A stretch of DNA of 64,000 bases from Lentzea waywayandensis (GCF_900115955.1 NZ_FOYL01000005.1:496001-560000); one strand, 5' to 3'; positions 20,151-31,672 are shown, numbered from the stretch's first letter. The notes: generated by a model not told the origin, from the sequence alone. A program made the numbers and translations.

Positions 20151-21013
20151 GCACCGGAACCATCCGCGTCCGCACGTCCGCGCCCGCCGAGAGGATCTAC
20201 CGGGCCCTGACGACCGCCGACGACCTGCGGATGTGGCTGGCCGAGCACGCCCACGTGGACCTGGAGGGCGGGGAGTACGAGTTCTGGGGGCGCCACACGC
20301 CGGACGGTGAACGCGGCCGGCAGAAGCTGCTGGGCTTCGACGACAGGTCGGTGCGCTACTCGTGGTTGCTTTACGGCACCGAGTACACCCTTGAGCTCGG
20401 CGTGGAGGAGCGCGACGGCGAGACGCTCATCGCGGTGACGCAGTCCCCGTACCCGACCTGGGGCGTCGGTGACGACCAGTCGGAGGTCCTCCAGACGTTC
20501 TGGCCGCTGGCGCTGGGGAACCTGGTCGAGCTCGTCGAGGGCCGGCCGGTGCTCGGGTTCTGCGACTTCACCTCACCCGAGCAGCGCTTCGAGTTCGACA
20601 TCGCGGCGACCCCGGCGGCCATCATCGACGCGCTGACGGATCCCGCGGTGTTCGCGCGGTGGTTCGGCGCCCGGATGGAGATCGAGCCGCACGTCGGCGG
20701 CCGCTGGGCGATGGGGAGCCTCGCGGAGGAGGAGAACCCCGCGAAGGTCATCGCGCTGGACGAGGCAAACCTCGCGCTGGAGTTCCCCGGCGGGATGGTG
20801 ACGTCCTGGGAGCTGAAGGGCTCGGAGGGCAAGACGAGGCTGACGTTCGTGCAGAGCGGGTTCGACCCGGCCAGCCCGCCCTACGGGCCGTGGATGGGCT
20901 GGCTCTCCGGGTTCGCGGACCTGCGCCGCATGCTGGAGCTGCCCGGCTGGCGCCCGATGTGGCACTCGTTCGACATCCCCGGTGTGCCTGACGGCGTTCT
21001 CGTCCTCGAATAA
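20147..21013 (+). CDS. Tandem SRPBCC (AHSA1-type) domain protein
   Basis: 288 aa with two START-like hydrophobic-pocket domains: 1-135 (S-A-P-A-E-R-I-Y-R-A-L-T-T and G-G-E-Y-E-F-W-G) and 140-275 (A-A-T-P-A-A-I-I-D-A-L-T-D-P, V-F-A-R-W-F-G-A and P-H-V-G-G-R-W). Probably binds a hydrophobic ligand. Translationally coupled to the ArsR-like regulator and closed by a strong terminator. Confidence 0.85.
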   Translation: MSTGTIRVRTSAPAERIYRALTTADDLRMWLAEHAHVDLEGGEYEFWGRHTPDGERGRQKLLGFDDRSVRYSWLLYGTEYTLELGVEERDGETLIAVTQSPYPTWGVGDDQSEVLQTFWPLALGNLVELVEGRPVLGFCDFTSPEQRFEFDIAATPAAIIDALTDPAVFARWFGARMEIEPHVGGRWAMGSLAEEENPAKVIALDEANLALEFPGGMVTSWELKGSEGKTRLTFVQSGFDPASPPYGPWMGWLSGFADLRRMLELPGWRPMWHSFDIPGVPDGVLVLE

Positions 21014-21029
21014 TCGAGCGCGAAACGGG

Positions 21030-21062
21030 CGGGTGAGAGCCAGATCATTCGGCTCTCACCCG
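21030..21062 (+). terminator. Intrinsic-type terminator after the SRPBCC gene
   Basis: Perfect 12-bp arms CGGGTGAGAGCC and GGCTCTCACCCG with a 9-nt loop, followed by TTTGC. It begins 17 bases after the stop. Confidence 0.8.
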
Positions 21063-21094
21063 TTTGCGCCTGGTTTTCGTCGGTCGCTGATCGA

Positions 21095-21100
21095 TATCTT
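21095..21100 (+). promoter_or_regulatory. Putative -10 box (TATCTT) for a micro-ORF
   Basis: Seven bases separate the hexamer from the GTG at 21108; the arrangement matches other leaderless genes in the window. Confidence 0.3.
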
Positions 21101-21107
21101 CGGGGTC

Positions 21108-21188
21108 GTGCTTGAGTCAGCGCGCATTGCCGTCGCCGCAGTCCTGATCGCCTTCTCCGTGACGGCGTCGATCCTCTTCAGTTACTAG
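21108..21188 (+). CDS. Possible 26-aa membrane microprotein
   Basis: GTG 21108 to TAG 21188. After L-E-S-A-R it is one hydrophobic helix (I-A-V-A-A-V-L-I-A-F-S-V-T-A-S-I-L-F), enough to span a membrane. Only the TANNNT box supports expression. It ends on top of the opposite-strand VTT gene stop. It may be chance. Confidence 0.3.
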   Translation: MLESARIAVAAVLIAFSVTASILFSY

Positions 21189-21691
21189 ATCCAGGCCATC
21201 ACGAGCGCCGGTGAGGCCGCGAGAAAGCTGAACCTCGCGAAGCGGCCCACCAGCCCGGTGGCGACGAACATCGTGGTGGACATGCCCGCGAGCCCGGCGA
21301 GCACGCTCGTCGCCATGAACGGCGGCACCCCGACCAGCGCGCTCACCCCGTGCGTGCCGGCCATCCAGTTCGGGTGCGCCTTGCACTTCACGTGGATCCA
21401 GTCGCCCCAGCGGTGCATGCGCGTGCCCGGCCCGAACCAGCGCCGCAGCCTCGAAGGCTTGTCGCTCGGCTTGCGGTGCAGGAACTTCGGCAGGTGGATG
21501 TCGCCGCGCGCCGCGTAGAAGTACAGCAGCTTGCCCAGCACCTGGCCGACCGCCACCGAGAGGCCGACGATCCAGAACGACGTGTCAGGCCAGCGCGCGC
21601 AAAGTCCCAGGACGAACATCTCGATGCTGATCAGGGGAACGATGGCTGAGCCGAGCGCGACCCCAAAGGTGAGGCCAACCAGGGCGAGCAC
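21185..21691 (-). CDS. Small VTT/DedA-like integral membrane protein
   Basis: 168 aa. Hydrophobic helices about 1-30, 38-58 and 110-165, with A-L-G-S-A-I-V-P-L-I-S-I-E near the start and G-Q-V-L-G-K-L-L-Y-F-Y, resembling SNARE-associated VTT-domain proteins; the middle is basic (H-R-K-P-S-D-K-P-S-R-L-R-R). VTT proteins are linked to lipid scrambling or transport. Family call moderate. Confidence 0.65.
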   Translation of the reverse strand: MLALVGLTFGVALGSAIVPLISIEMFVLGLCARWPDTSFWIVGLSVAVGQVLGKLLYFYAARGDIHLPKFLHRKPSDKPSRLRRWFGPGTRMHRWGDWIHVKCKAHPNWMAGTHGVSALVGVPPFMATSVLAGLAGMSTTMFVATGLVGRFARFSFLAASPALVMAWI

Positions 21692-21698
21692 CCGGCCG

Positions 21699-21704
21699 AG
21701 GTTA
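21699..21704 (-). promoter_or_regulatory. Putative -10 box (TAACCT) for the VTT-like gene
   Basis: Seven bases separate it from the GTG at 21691; no SD. Confidence 0.4.
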
Positions 21705-21712
21705 CACAGATC

Positions 21713-22255
21713 TCAGTCGGCGAGTCGGACCGCGAGCGGACCGGACACCCGCACTTCGCGCAACGGACGACCGCCTGCGTCCAACGTGCGCACCGTGCCA
21801 TCACCCGTCCAGCCCAGTCGCTCGTAGAAGTTCCGCGACGCCTTGTCGGCTTCCGGCACCCACGCGATGCCGCGCGTGGCGCCCGTTTCGCCGAGCCTCT
21901 TCACGGCCTCCGCGACGAGCCGCGTGCCGTGCCCGCGCCGCCCCCAGCGGGGTTCCACGAGGACGCTGAGCAGCGCCGTGGTCGCCGCGTCTTCTGGAAG
22001 CGAACCGTCCGCTTTGGCCACTTCCTCGTCCGGAGCCTTGCTGGCCACGACGAACCCGACGGTCCACTCCCCCTCCGTCGCTTTCAGAACCGCGCCACTC
22101 CGGACGGCGAGCGCCCACGCGTCGTCGGCGTCGAGCGTGTCCAGCACGTCCTGCGGGAGCAGTTCGGCGTAGGCGAGCCGCCACGTCTCCCGATGGATGC
22201 GGACGATCTCCGAAAGGTCAGCAGCGGTGGCGATCTCCACGCCGGCGTCGGCCAT
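21713..22255 (-). CDS. GNAT family N-acetyltransferase
   Basis: 180 aa. The acetyl-CoA binding loop is R-W-G-R-R-G-H-G-T-R-L-V (about 102-113); V-E-P precedes it and N-F-Y-E-R-L-G-W (about 144) is the C-terminal motif. Substrate unknown. ATG 22255 has a TANNNT box 6 nt upstream; divergent from the YcaQ-like gene. Confidence 0.88.
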   Translation of the reverse strand: MADAGVEIATAADLSEIVRIHRETWRLAYAELLPQDVLDTLDADDAWALAVRSGAVLKATEGEWTVGFVVASKAPDEEVAKADGSLPEDAATTALLSVLVEPRWGRRGHGTRLVAEAVKRLGETGATRGIAWVPEADKASRNFYERLGWTGDGTVRTLDAGGRPLREVRVSGPLAVRLAD

Positions 22256-22261
22256 AAACGC

Positions 22262-22267
22262 AGCTTA
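22262..22267 (-). promoter_or_regulatory. Putative -10 box (TAAGCT) for the GNAT gene
   Basis: Six bases from the ATG at 22255, no SD. Confidence 0.4.
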
Positions 22268-22316
22268 TCGACGCCGTGTCGCGGAATTGTCAGGGGTGCG
22301 TGGCAACATCGGCGAC

Positions 22317-23531
22317 GTGCAGAGGATGAGTGCGGACGTCGCACGTCGAATCGCCCTGGGCGCCCAGGGCTTCACCGACCTTCGGCCGTCAGCGGCCACC
22401 CGCAGACACCTGCAACGCGTCCTGTCCCGCGTGCAGCTGCTGCAGATCGACTCGGTGAACGTGGCCGTGCGCGCGCACTACATGCCGCTGTTCTCCCGCC
22501 TCGGCGCCTACGAGCCCACGCTGCTGGACGAAGCCGCGTGGACGCACTCCACGCGCAAGCCCCGCATGCTGGTCGAGACCTGGGCGCACGAGGCGTCCCT
22601 GGTGCCGGTGCTCGACTGGCCTCTGTTCCACTCGGGCGCGAAGAAGCGCGGGTGGTGGCAGAACTACCAGACGATCCTCGAACGCTCCCCCCAACTGGTC
22701 GACGACGTGCTCGCCGCCGTGAAGGAGCTCGGCCCGATCGGCGCCGGCACCCTGGAGAAGGCCCTCATGGGCGACAAGGGCCGCGCGAAGGGCCCGTGGT
22801 GGGACTGGTCCGAGGTCAAGCGCATCTGCGAGGTCCTGTTCGGCGTGGGCATCCTGACGACGGGCACCCGTCGTTCGTTCGAGCGCCTGTACGACCTGAC
22901 CGAACGCGTCATCCCGGCCGACGTCCTGGCCCAGAAGTGGACTCCCGAGACCGGAGCGCGTGAACTGGTCCTGCGCTCCGCGGTAGCGCTGGGCGTGGCC
23001 ACCGAACCCGACCTGCGCGACTACTACCGCCTCGACCCGCGCCGCTCCCAAGCCGCCGTCGCCTCGCTGGTGGAGGAGGGCGTGCTGGAACCGGTGGCCG
23101 TCGACGGCTGGCGCGGCGTCGGATACCGGCACGTCGACGCACGTGCCCCACGCCGCGTGGCAGGCCGCGCGCTGCTGTGCCCGTTCGACCCGCTGATCTG
23201 GGAGCGGGCACGGACCGAGCGGATCTTCGGGTTCCGGTACCGCATCGAGATCTACGTGCCGGAGCCCCGCCGCGTGCACGGCTACTACGTCTTCCCGTTC
23301 CTGCTCGACGGATCACTGGTGGCCCGCGTGGACATCAAGGCCGACCGCGCGGCCGGCGTGCTGCGGGTGCAGTCGGCGTGGGCCGAGGAAGGCGTGGAAC
23401 GGCCTCGGGTGGCGGCGGAGCTGGCCGCGGAGTTGCGGCACATGGCCGACTGGCTGGGGCTGGACGACGTGCTGGTGGTGCAGAAGGGGGATCTGGCGGC
23501 GGAACTGATCGCGGCCGTGATCAACGGCTGA
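22317..23531 (+). CDS. Winged-helix DNA glycosylase-like protein (YcaQ/AlkZ2, HTH_42)
   Basis: 404 aa from GTG 22317; ATG 22326 is an alternative. The block L-L-Q-I-D-S-V-N-V, then A-H-Y-M-P-L-F-S-R-L-G-A-Y, and W-A-H-E-A-S-L-V-P are the hallmarks of the HTH_42 family. E. coli YcaQ of this family unhooks interstrand DNA crosslinks. The C-terminal F-D-P-L-I-W-E-R and G-Y-Y-V-F-P-F-L-L blocks are complete. Actinobacteria carry several paralogs, some tied to natural-product self-resistance; this one is not in a visible cluster. Confidence 0.85.
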   Translation: MQRMSADVARRIALGAQGFTDLRPSAATRRHLQRVLSRVQLLQIDSVNVAVRAHYMPLFSRLGAYEPTLLDEAAWTHSTRKPRMLVETWAHEASLVPVLDWPLFHSGAKKRGWWQNYQTILERSPQLVDDVLAAVKELGPIGAGTLEKALMGDKGRAKGPWWDWSEVKRICEVLFGVGILTTGTRRSFERLYDLTERVIPADVLAQKWTPETGARELVLRSAVALGVATEPDLRDYYRLDPRRSQAAVASLVEEGVLEPVAVDGWRGVGYRHVDARAPRRVAGRALLCPFDPLIWERARTERIFGFRYRIEIYVPEPRRVHGYYVFPFLLDGSLVARVDIKADRAAGVLRVQSAWAEEGVERPRVAAELAAELRHMADWLGLDDVLVVQKGDLAAELIAAVING

Positions 23532-23553
23532 CCGGTTTCGCGTCAGTCCGGTT

Positions 23554-23883
23554 TCACGAAACGGGCGACTCCCCGCCGACCGCGACGTGCCAGTGCAGGT
23601 GCCTGTTGTGCTGCTCGCTGCCCAGCGTCGTGAGCACCTGGCAACCGCCGTGCTGATCAACCGCCTGGGCGGCGACGGTTTTGACGGTGGCGAGCAGTTC
23701 CAGCGCGAGGTCGTCGTCGAGGTCGAGCAGGGACGAGACGTGCCGGGTGGGGATCACGATGACGTGGTCGGTGCCGAAACCCGGCAGAGGCGGGCGGAAA
23801 GCGAGCGTGTTCTCGGTCTGGGCGAGCACCTCGACCTCGATCTTGCCCGGGATGACCTCGTCGCAGTAGCAGTCCGGCCCCAT
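23554..23883 (-). CDS. HIT family (histidine triad) protein
   Basis: 109 aa. The triad H-L-H-W-H (residues 95-99) is preceded by N-R, and H-V-I-V-I-P-T-R-H-V (40-49) is the conserved strand. HIT proteins hydrolyse nucleoside phosphoramidates or adenylylated substrates. ATG 23883 has GGGGGCG upstream. Its 5' flank is occupied 12 bases away by a 59-bp repeat copy, so its promoter probably lies within the repeat island. Confidence 0.85.
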   Translation of the reverse strand: MGPDCYCDEVIPGKIEVEVLAQTENTLAFRPPLPGFGTDHVIVIPTRHVSSLLDLDDDLALELLATVKTVAAQAVDQHGGCQVLTTLGSEQHNRHLHWHVAVGGESPVS

Positions 23884-23894
23884 GTCGCCCCCGT

Positions 23895-23953
23895 GCTCAC
23901 GCTGACGCAGGGGTACCCCCTGACCGGGAACCCCTGCGTTTCAACGTACTCGG
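23895..23953. repeat. 59-bp direct repeat, copy 1
   Basis: Identical base for base to 24361-24419. Each copy contains the inverted pair ACGCAGGGGT / ACCCCTGCGT and ends in AACGTACTCGG. It lies between the HIT gene start and a 142-nt hairpin. Confidence 0.95.
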
Positions 23954-24020
23954 GGGGTCTGACAGTCCGGGGACACCGAGCGCGAAGCCGAAGGCGAGCC
24001 GTCCTTACCAAACGGGCCAG

Positions 24021-24162
24021 GCGGTGGGGTCCCGTCACGAGTCGCACCACAGCTCTTGCTGCATGTGAGAGGGAGGGTCAAGTCGACACGCTTTTCGTCG
24101 ACTTGACCCTCCCTCTCACATGTGGCCCGCTCCTGGTGCGGCTCGTGACGGGACCCCACCGC
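24021..24162. repeat. 142-nt near-perfect hairpin (cruciform)
   Basis: Outer arms 24021-24049 and 24134-24162 match at 28 of 29 positions, the odd one being a possible G-U pair. Inner arms 24062-24087 and 24097-24122 are a perfect 26 bp around a 9-nt loop (24088-24096). A 12/11-nt internal bulge separates them. It is not coding: the long frames through it are only consequences of symmetry and GC. Confidence 0.9.
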
Positions 24163-24258
24163 CAACGCAAGCCAACTACGCAACAGGCAGCCGCCCAAAT
24201 CAACAGCCGTGCCATCAACCCACCCACGGCGCCCTCCCCCGATCAGATTGCCGGGGGT

Positions 24259-24277
24259 CTGGGGGCAGAGCCCCCAG
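24259..24277. terminator. Small GC hairpin in the repeat island
   Basis: Arms CTGGGGG and CCCCCAG around CAGAG. It may end transcription from the dapB side (minus strand); similar G-rich hairpins are frequent in actinomycete intergenic DNA. Confidence 0.4.
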
Positions 24278-24360
24278 GGAAAGCACGCAAGGCGACAGAA
24301 CGCCCGCAACAGGGGGAACACAACAAACCAGCCGACTGCAGAACGCCCACGCCGCCCCGA

Positions 24361-24419
24361 GCTCACGCTGACGCAGGGGTACCCCCTGACCGGGAACCCC
24401 TGCGTTTCAACGTACTCGG
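24361..24419. repeat. 59-bp direct repeat, copy 2
   Basis: Second identical copy, 466 bp from copy 1, ending 14 bases before the stop of the membrane gene at 24434. The pair brackets the hairpin island; nothing in 23884-24433 looks protein-coding. Confidence 0.95.
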
Positions 24420-24433
24420 CACCACCGACAAGA

Positions 24434-27001
<2,568 letters not shown>

Positions 27002-27005
<4 letters not shown>

Positions 27006-29248
27006 TGCGCGGGAGCCGCCTCAGCGGCCTCGGTGGCCTCGACGGCCTCCGGGGCGTCAGCCGGCTTCGCGGCCTCGTCCTCGTTCACGACGACGAGGCT
27101 GATCTTGCCGCGCTGGTCGATGTCGGCGATCTCGACGCGGAGCTTGTCGCCGACCTTGACGACGTCCTCCACCTTCGCGATGCGCTTGCCGTTGCCCAGC
27201 TTCGAGATGTGGACGAGGCCGTCCTTGCCGGGCAGCAGCGAGACGAACGCGCCGAACGCCGCGGTCTTCACCACGGTGCCCAGGAAGCGCTCGCCGACCT
27301 TCGGCAGCTGCGGGTTCGCGATCGCGTTGATCATGCCGATCGCGGCCTCGGCCGAGGGGCCGTCCGCCGCACCGACGTAGATCGTGCCGTCGTCCTCGAT
27401 GGAGATGTCGGCACCGGTCTGCTCGGTGATCGAGTTGATCATCTTGCCCTTCGGGCCGATGACCTCGCCGATCTTGTCGGTCGGGATCTTGACCGACGTC
27501 ACGCGCGGAGCGAAGGCGCTCATCTCGTCCGGGTCGGAGATGGCCTCGGCCATGACCTCCAGGATGGTGTAGCGCGCGTCGCGGGCCTGGCCCAGCGCCG
27601 CCGCCAGCACCTCGGACGGGATGCCGTCGAGCTTCGTGTCGAGCTGAAGCGCCGTCACGAACTCCTTGGTGCCCGCGACCTTGAAGTCCATGTCGCCGAA
27701 CGCGTCCTCGGCACCGAGGATGTCGGTCAGCGCCACGTAGCGGGTCTCACCGTCGACCTCGTCGGAGACGAGACCCATCGCGATGCCGGAGACCGGCGCC
27801 TTCAGCGGGACACCCGCGTTGAGCAGCGACAGCGTCGACGCGCAGACCGAGCCCATGGACGTCGAGCCGTTGGAGCTCAGCGCCTCGGACACCTGGCGGA
27901 TCGCGTAGGGGAACTCCTCGCGCTTGGGCAGCACGGGCATGATCGCCCGCTCGGCCAGCGCGCCGTGGCCGATCTCGCGGCGCTTCGGCGAACCCACGCG
28001 GCCGGTCTCACCGGTCGAGTAGGGCGGGAAGTTGTAGTGGTGCAGGTAGCGCTTGTGCGTCTCCGGGGCGAGCGAGTCGATCTGCTGCTCCATGCGCAGC
28101 ATGTTCAGCGTGGTGACACCCAGGATCTGGGTCTCGCCGCGCTCGAACAGCGCCGAACCGTGCGTCCTCGGGATCACGGCCACCTCGGCGCCGAGGTCAC
28201 GGATGTCCGTGAGGCCACGACCGTCGATGCGGACCTTGTCGCGCAGGATGCGCTGGCGCACGAGCTTCTTGGTCAGCGAGCGGAACGCGGCGCCGACCTC
28301 CTTCTCGCGGCCCTCGAACTGCTCGGCCAGCTTCTCCAGCGTGGCGGCCTTGACCTCGTCGAGCTTCGACTCGCGCTCGGCCTTGCCCGCGATGGTCAGC
28401 GCCTGCGCGAGCTCGCCGGAGGCGGAGGCCTCGACGGCCTCGAACGCGTCGGCCTGGTAGGCCGGGTACGTCGGGTACTCGCCGGTGGCCTTCGCGGCGA
28501 CCTGGGCGAGCTGCGCCTGGGCCTCGCAGAGGACCTTGATGAACGGCTTGGCGGCCTCGAGGCCAGCGGCCACGACCTCTTCGGTCGGGGCGGTGGCACC
28601 CTCGGCGATCATGTCGATCACGTTGTCGGTGGCCTCGGCCTCGACCATCATGATCGCGACGTCACCGGACTCGACCACGCGGCCCGCGACGACCATGTCG
28701 AACACGGCCTTCTCGAGCTGCTCGTAGGTCGGGAACGCCACCCACTGGCCCTCGATCAGAGCGACGCGGACGCCACCGATCGGGCCGGAGAACGGCAGAC
28801 CCGCGAGCTGCGTCGACGCGGACGCGGCGTTGATCGCCACGACGTCGTACAGGTCCTTCGGGTTCAGGCTCATCACCGTGATGACGACCTGGATCTCGTT
28901 GCGCAGACCGTCCACGAAGGACGGGCGCAGCGGACGGTCGATCAGGCGGCAGGTGAGGATGGCGTCCGTGCTGGGACGGCCCTCACGCCGGAAGAACGAG
29001 CCGGGGATGCGGCCCGCGGCGTACATGCGCTCCTCGACGTCCACCGTGAGGGGGAAGAAGTCGAAGTGCTCCTTGGGGTGCTTCGACGCCGTCGTGGCGC
29101 TCAGAAGCATGGTCTCGTCGTCCAGGTACGCCACCACGCTGCCGGCGGCCTGACGCGCGAGGCGCCCGGTCTCGAAGCGGATGGAGCGCGAGCCGAACTT
29201 GCCGTTGTCGATAACGGCAGTCGCCTCGTGGACCTCGATGTCCGTCAT
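27002..29248 (-). CDS. pnp: Polynucleotide phosphorylase / polyribonucleotide nucleotidyltransferase
   Basis: 748 aa. Two RNase PH-like halves, then a KH domain (about 595-650; [10 protein letters not shown]) and an S1 domain (about 665-735; [15 protein letters not shown]), ending in an Ala/Glu-rich tail. Degrades RNA 3'-5' with phosphate and can add tails; in actinobacteria it also makes poly(A)-like tails. Downstream of rpsO, the universal rpsO-pnp order. GAGGAG precedes the ATG. Confidence 0.98.
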
Positions 29249-29435
29249 TTACTTGTTACTCCTCGTCTTTTGGACACCGCTCACGCGTTTTGACGAGGCC
29301 GGTCTTCGATCGAAGTCTCCTGGGGCTCTTCCACCAGGCGACCACTACCGAGGACCGGCGATAACTGCTTCGCGCGATGCGGGCCCTGTTTCTTTTCCTC
29401 TTTGCAACCAGGGATCTGTATACACCCGGTTGTGC

Positions 29436-29473
29436 GCCGAGGGGGAGTGACCGGCCGGTCACTCCCCCTCGGC
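29436..29473. terminator. 38-bp perfect palindrome, terminator between rpsO and pnp
   Basis: 19-bp arms with no spacer: GCCGAGGGGGAGTGACCGG (29436-29454) and its exact complement. It begins five bases after the rpsO stop on the minus strand. As RNA it can fold to a very stable hairpin, likely terminating or protecting rpsO mRNA and possibly serving as an RNase III site. Confidence 0.75.
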
Positions 29474-29478
29474 AAGTA

Positions 29479-29748
29479 TCACCTGCGCAGACCGAGGCGC
29501 TGGATCAGCGCGCGGTAGCGGTTGATGTCCACCTTGGTCAGGTAGTTCAGCAGACGGCGGCGACGGCCGACCATCAGCAGAAGACCACGGCGGGAGTGGT
29601 GGTCGTGCTTGTGCTGCTTGAGGTGCTCCGTGAGGTCAGCGATGCGCTTGCTCAGCAGGGCGACCTGCGCCTCGGTCGAGCCGGTGTCCGAGTCGTGCAG
29701 ACCGTACTCACCGAGGATGGACTTCTTCTGATCCGTGGACAGTGCCAC
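29479..29748 (-). CDS. rpsO: 30S ribosomal protein S15
   Basis: 89 aa, normal length. [15 protein letters not shown] and [18 protein letters not shown] are the S15 signatures. Binds 16S rRNA helices 20-22 early in 30S assembly. GTG start with TAGGAG upstream. Confidence 0.98.
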   Translation of the reverse strand: MALSTDQKKSILGEYGLHDSDTGSTEAQVALLSKRIADLTEHLKQHKHDHHSRRGLLLMVGRRRRLLNYLTKVDINRYRALIQRLGLRR

Positions 29749-29873
29749 TAGGTACTTCTCCTACTTGTTCAGGTCCGTGCGGCCCCGTCCGCCGAATTGC
29801 TGGCCGGGGTAGCCGGTACTGGCCGCCACGGACCGCAGCCAGACCCAACTGCGAAGGCTATCAGGCACAGTGC

Positions 29874-30165
29874 TCAGCGGCGCGCTGACGTGCGCAACCC
29901 CACCCGTGCGACGGGTGTGTGGACGCCATCGGCGCTGCTCACCAGCACTGCCTCGGACGGCTGCCACGGGCTGCTCAGGAACTTCGGCATCGCCTGTCCC
30001 CGGTACCCGTCCGCCACCGTCAGGTGCGCGGACCAATTGTCGTTCGCGCCCGCTGCTCCTGCCAACCGATTTAAATCGCGACGACGTCCGGTGAGGAGTT
30101 CGGGCGCGCTTGGTTTGGAATTCGCCCACGCGCCACAGAACTCACGCGTCTGCGGGCGCGTCGGT
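29874..30165 (-). pseudogene. C-terminal remnant resembling a 2'-5' RNA ligase/phosphoesterase
   Basis: An open minus-strand frame reads W-S-A-H-L-T-V-A-D then A-V-L-V-S-S-A-D-G, like the second H-x-T motif and final strand of LigT-type 2H phosphoesterases. The first H-x-T motif is absent and no start codon with an SD lies before it. Codons such as AAT, AAA, TTA and GAT are unusually A/T-rich for this genome. Its beginning abuts the stop of the XRE gene. Confidence 0.4.
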
Positions 30166-30648
30166 TCAACGCTGCCCGGCGGCCCGGATGGCGCGGCGGA
30201 ACAGTTCGGCGATCGCCGGGAAGTCCTCGTGCAGCAGATCCGCGGCCTGCTGGAGCTCGACGCGGTCGGCGACGCGGCGCAGCACCGGGTACGCGACGCT
30301 CTCGTCACCGTTGACCGGCAACGAGTCGCGGGACACAGTCGGCTTGGACTCCCGCACGTCGTCGAGCGCCCGCTGCAACGCCTCCGGCGCCCCGGTCGCC
30401 ACGTCCGGCGTGAGGATCTTGCGCTCCAGCATGATCATCCGAGCGAGCACGGCCGGGTTGCCGATCTTGGCACGCCGGCCGCTCATCACCTGGCTGAGCA
30501 TCGGCGCGCTGATCCCGAGCACGTCCGCGAGCTGGGCCTGGGACACGTTGAAGGCCACGACCAACCGGCGCACGCGGTCACCCAGAGGCTCCCCGTACCA
30601 CTCCCTTTGCAGGGCGAGGTTGCGCTGAACGATCTTGTGGTCCTCCAC
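30166..30648 (-). CDS. XRE-type helix-turn-helix DNA-binding protein
   Basis: 160 aa from GTG 30648, preceded by GGAGAGG at good spacing; longer in-frame starts to 30705 exist. The HTH is V-S-Q-A-Q-L-A-D-V-L-G-I-S-A-P-M-L-S-Q-V-M-S-G (written in two helices, about 35-57). The rest is helical. No partner toxin or phage gene is nearby; likely a chromosomal regulator inserted between ribF and rpsO. Confidence 0.85.
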   Translation of the reverse strand: MEDHKIVQRNLALQREWYGEPLGDRVRRLVVAFNVSQAQLADVLGISAPMLSQVMSGRRAKIGNPAVLARMIMLERKILTPDVATGAPEALQRALDDVRESKPTVSRDSLPVNGDESVAYPVLRRVADRVELQQAADLLHEDFPAIAELFRRAIRAAGQR

Positions 30649-30732
30649 GTTGGCCTCTCCAGTAGCCCGCTCTACGCCCCGCATCCTGCCAGCCCGCGAC
30701 CGCACAGACGTCCGCTTCGCCCAATCTGACGG

Positions 30733-31665
30733 TCACGACTCAGTGAGCAGTTCCCTCGTTCGGTCTACATCTCGATGCATTTGTTCGAGCAGGGCTTCGA
30801 CGGAGTCGAACTTCTCCATCTCGCGCAGCCTGTCGACGAAGTCCACGGCGACGCGCTGCCCGTAGTAGTCCTCGTCGACGTCGAGCACGAACGCCTCGAC
30901 ACGGCGTTCCCTGCCGGAGAAAGTCGGGTTGGTGCCCACGGAGACCGCGGCCTTGAGCGTCTTGCCCTTGGCGTCGGTGAACCAGCACGCGTAGATGCCG
31001 TCCGCCGGAACGGCCGCGAACTTCGGCGTCGACAGGTTGGCGGTCGGGAACCCGAGGTCCTTGCCGCGCCCGTCGCCCTTGACGACGATCCCCTCGAGCC
31101 GGTGCGGCCGGCCCAGCGCCTCGGCCGCCGCCTTCACGTCGCCGGCGTCGATGCACGCCCGGATGTAGGTGGACGAGTACGTCACCTCTTCTGCGGACAC
31201 CAGATCAGCCCCCTCGGTCACGAATCCGAACCGCTGCCCGAGCTGGCGCAGCATCGCGACGTTACCCAACGCCTTGTGCCCGAAGGTGAAGTTCTCCCCC
31301 ACCACGACAGCCGCCGCGTGCAGCTTCTCGACCAGCACCTCGTGCACGAACTGGTCCGCGGGCATCCTGCTGGTCTCCAGGCTGAACGGCACCACCACGA
31401 AGTGGTCGACGCCCAGTTCCTCGACCAGTTCTGCCCGCCGCCGCAGCGTGGTGAGCTGGGCGGGATGGCTGCCCGGCCGCACCACCTCGGACGGGTGGGG
31501 GTCGAAGGTCATCAGCACGCCCGGCAGTCCGCGCTGCTCAGCGAGTTCGACGGCACGCCCGATCAGGGCCTGGTGGCCTTTGTGGACACCGTCGAACACG
31601 CCGATGGTCACTACGCAGCGGCCCCAGCCGCCGGGAAGGTGATCTAGTCCGCGCCAGCGTTGCAC
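30733..31665 (-). CDS. ribF: Bifunctional riboflavin kinase / FAD synthetase
   Basis: 310 aa from GTG 31665. Adenylyltransferase domain first (G-V-F-D-G-V-H-K-G-H, about 20-29, and S-S-T-Y-I-R), then the riboflavin kinase domain with G-F-P-T-A-N-L. Makes FMN and FAD. A longer frame from 31737 has no family sequence; a TANNNT box 7 nt upstream supports 31665. In the usual truB-ribF-rpsO neighbourhood. Confidence 0.96.
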   Translation of the reverse strand: MQRWRGLDHLPGGWGRCVVTIGVFDGVHKGHQALIGRAVELAEQRGLPGVLMTFDPHPSEVVRPGSHPAQLTTLRRRAELVEELGVDHFVVVPFSLETSRMPADQFVHEVLVEKLHAAAVVVGENFTFGHKALGNVAMLRQLGQRFGFVTEGADLVSAEEVTYSSTYIRACIDAGDVKAAAEALGRPHRLEGIVVKGDGRGKDLGFPTANLSTPKFAAVPADGIYACWFTDAKGKTLKAAVSVGTNPTFSGRERRVEAFVLDVDEDYYGQRVAVDFVDRLREMEKFDSVEALLEQMHRDVDRTRELLTES

Positions 31666-31672
31666 GGTGATC

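Noticed and set aside
17969..21013. A 1014-aa open frame on the plus strand
   Set aside because: Only its last 288 residues (from 20147) match a family. The upstream part runs opposite TetR and the reductase and is a GC-driven shadow.
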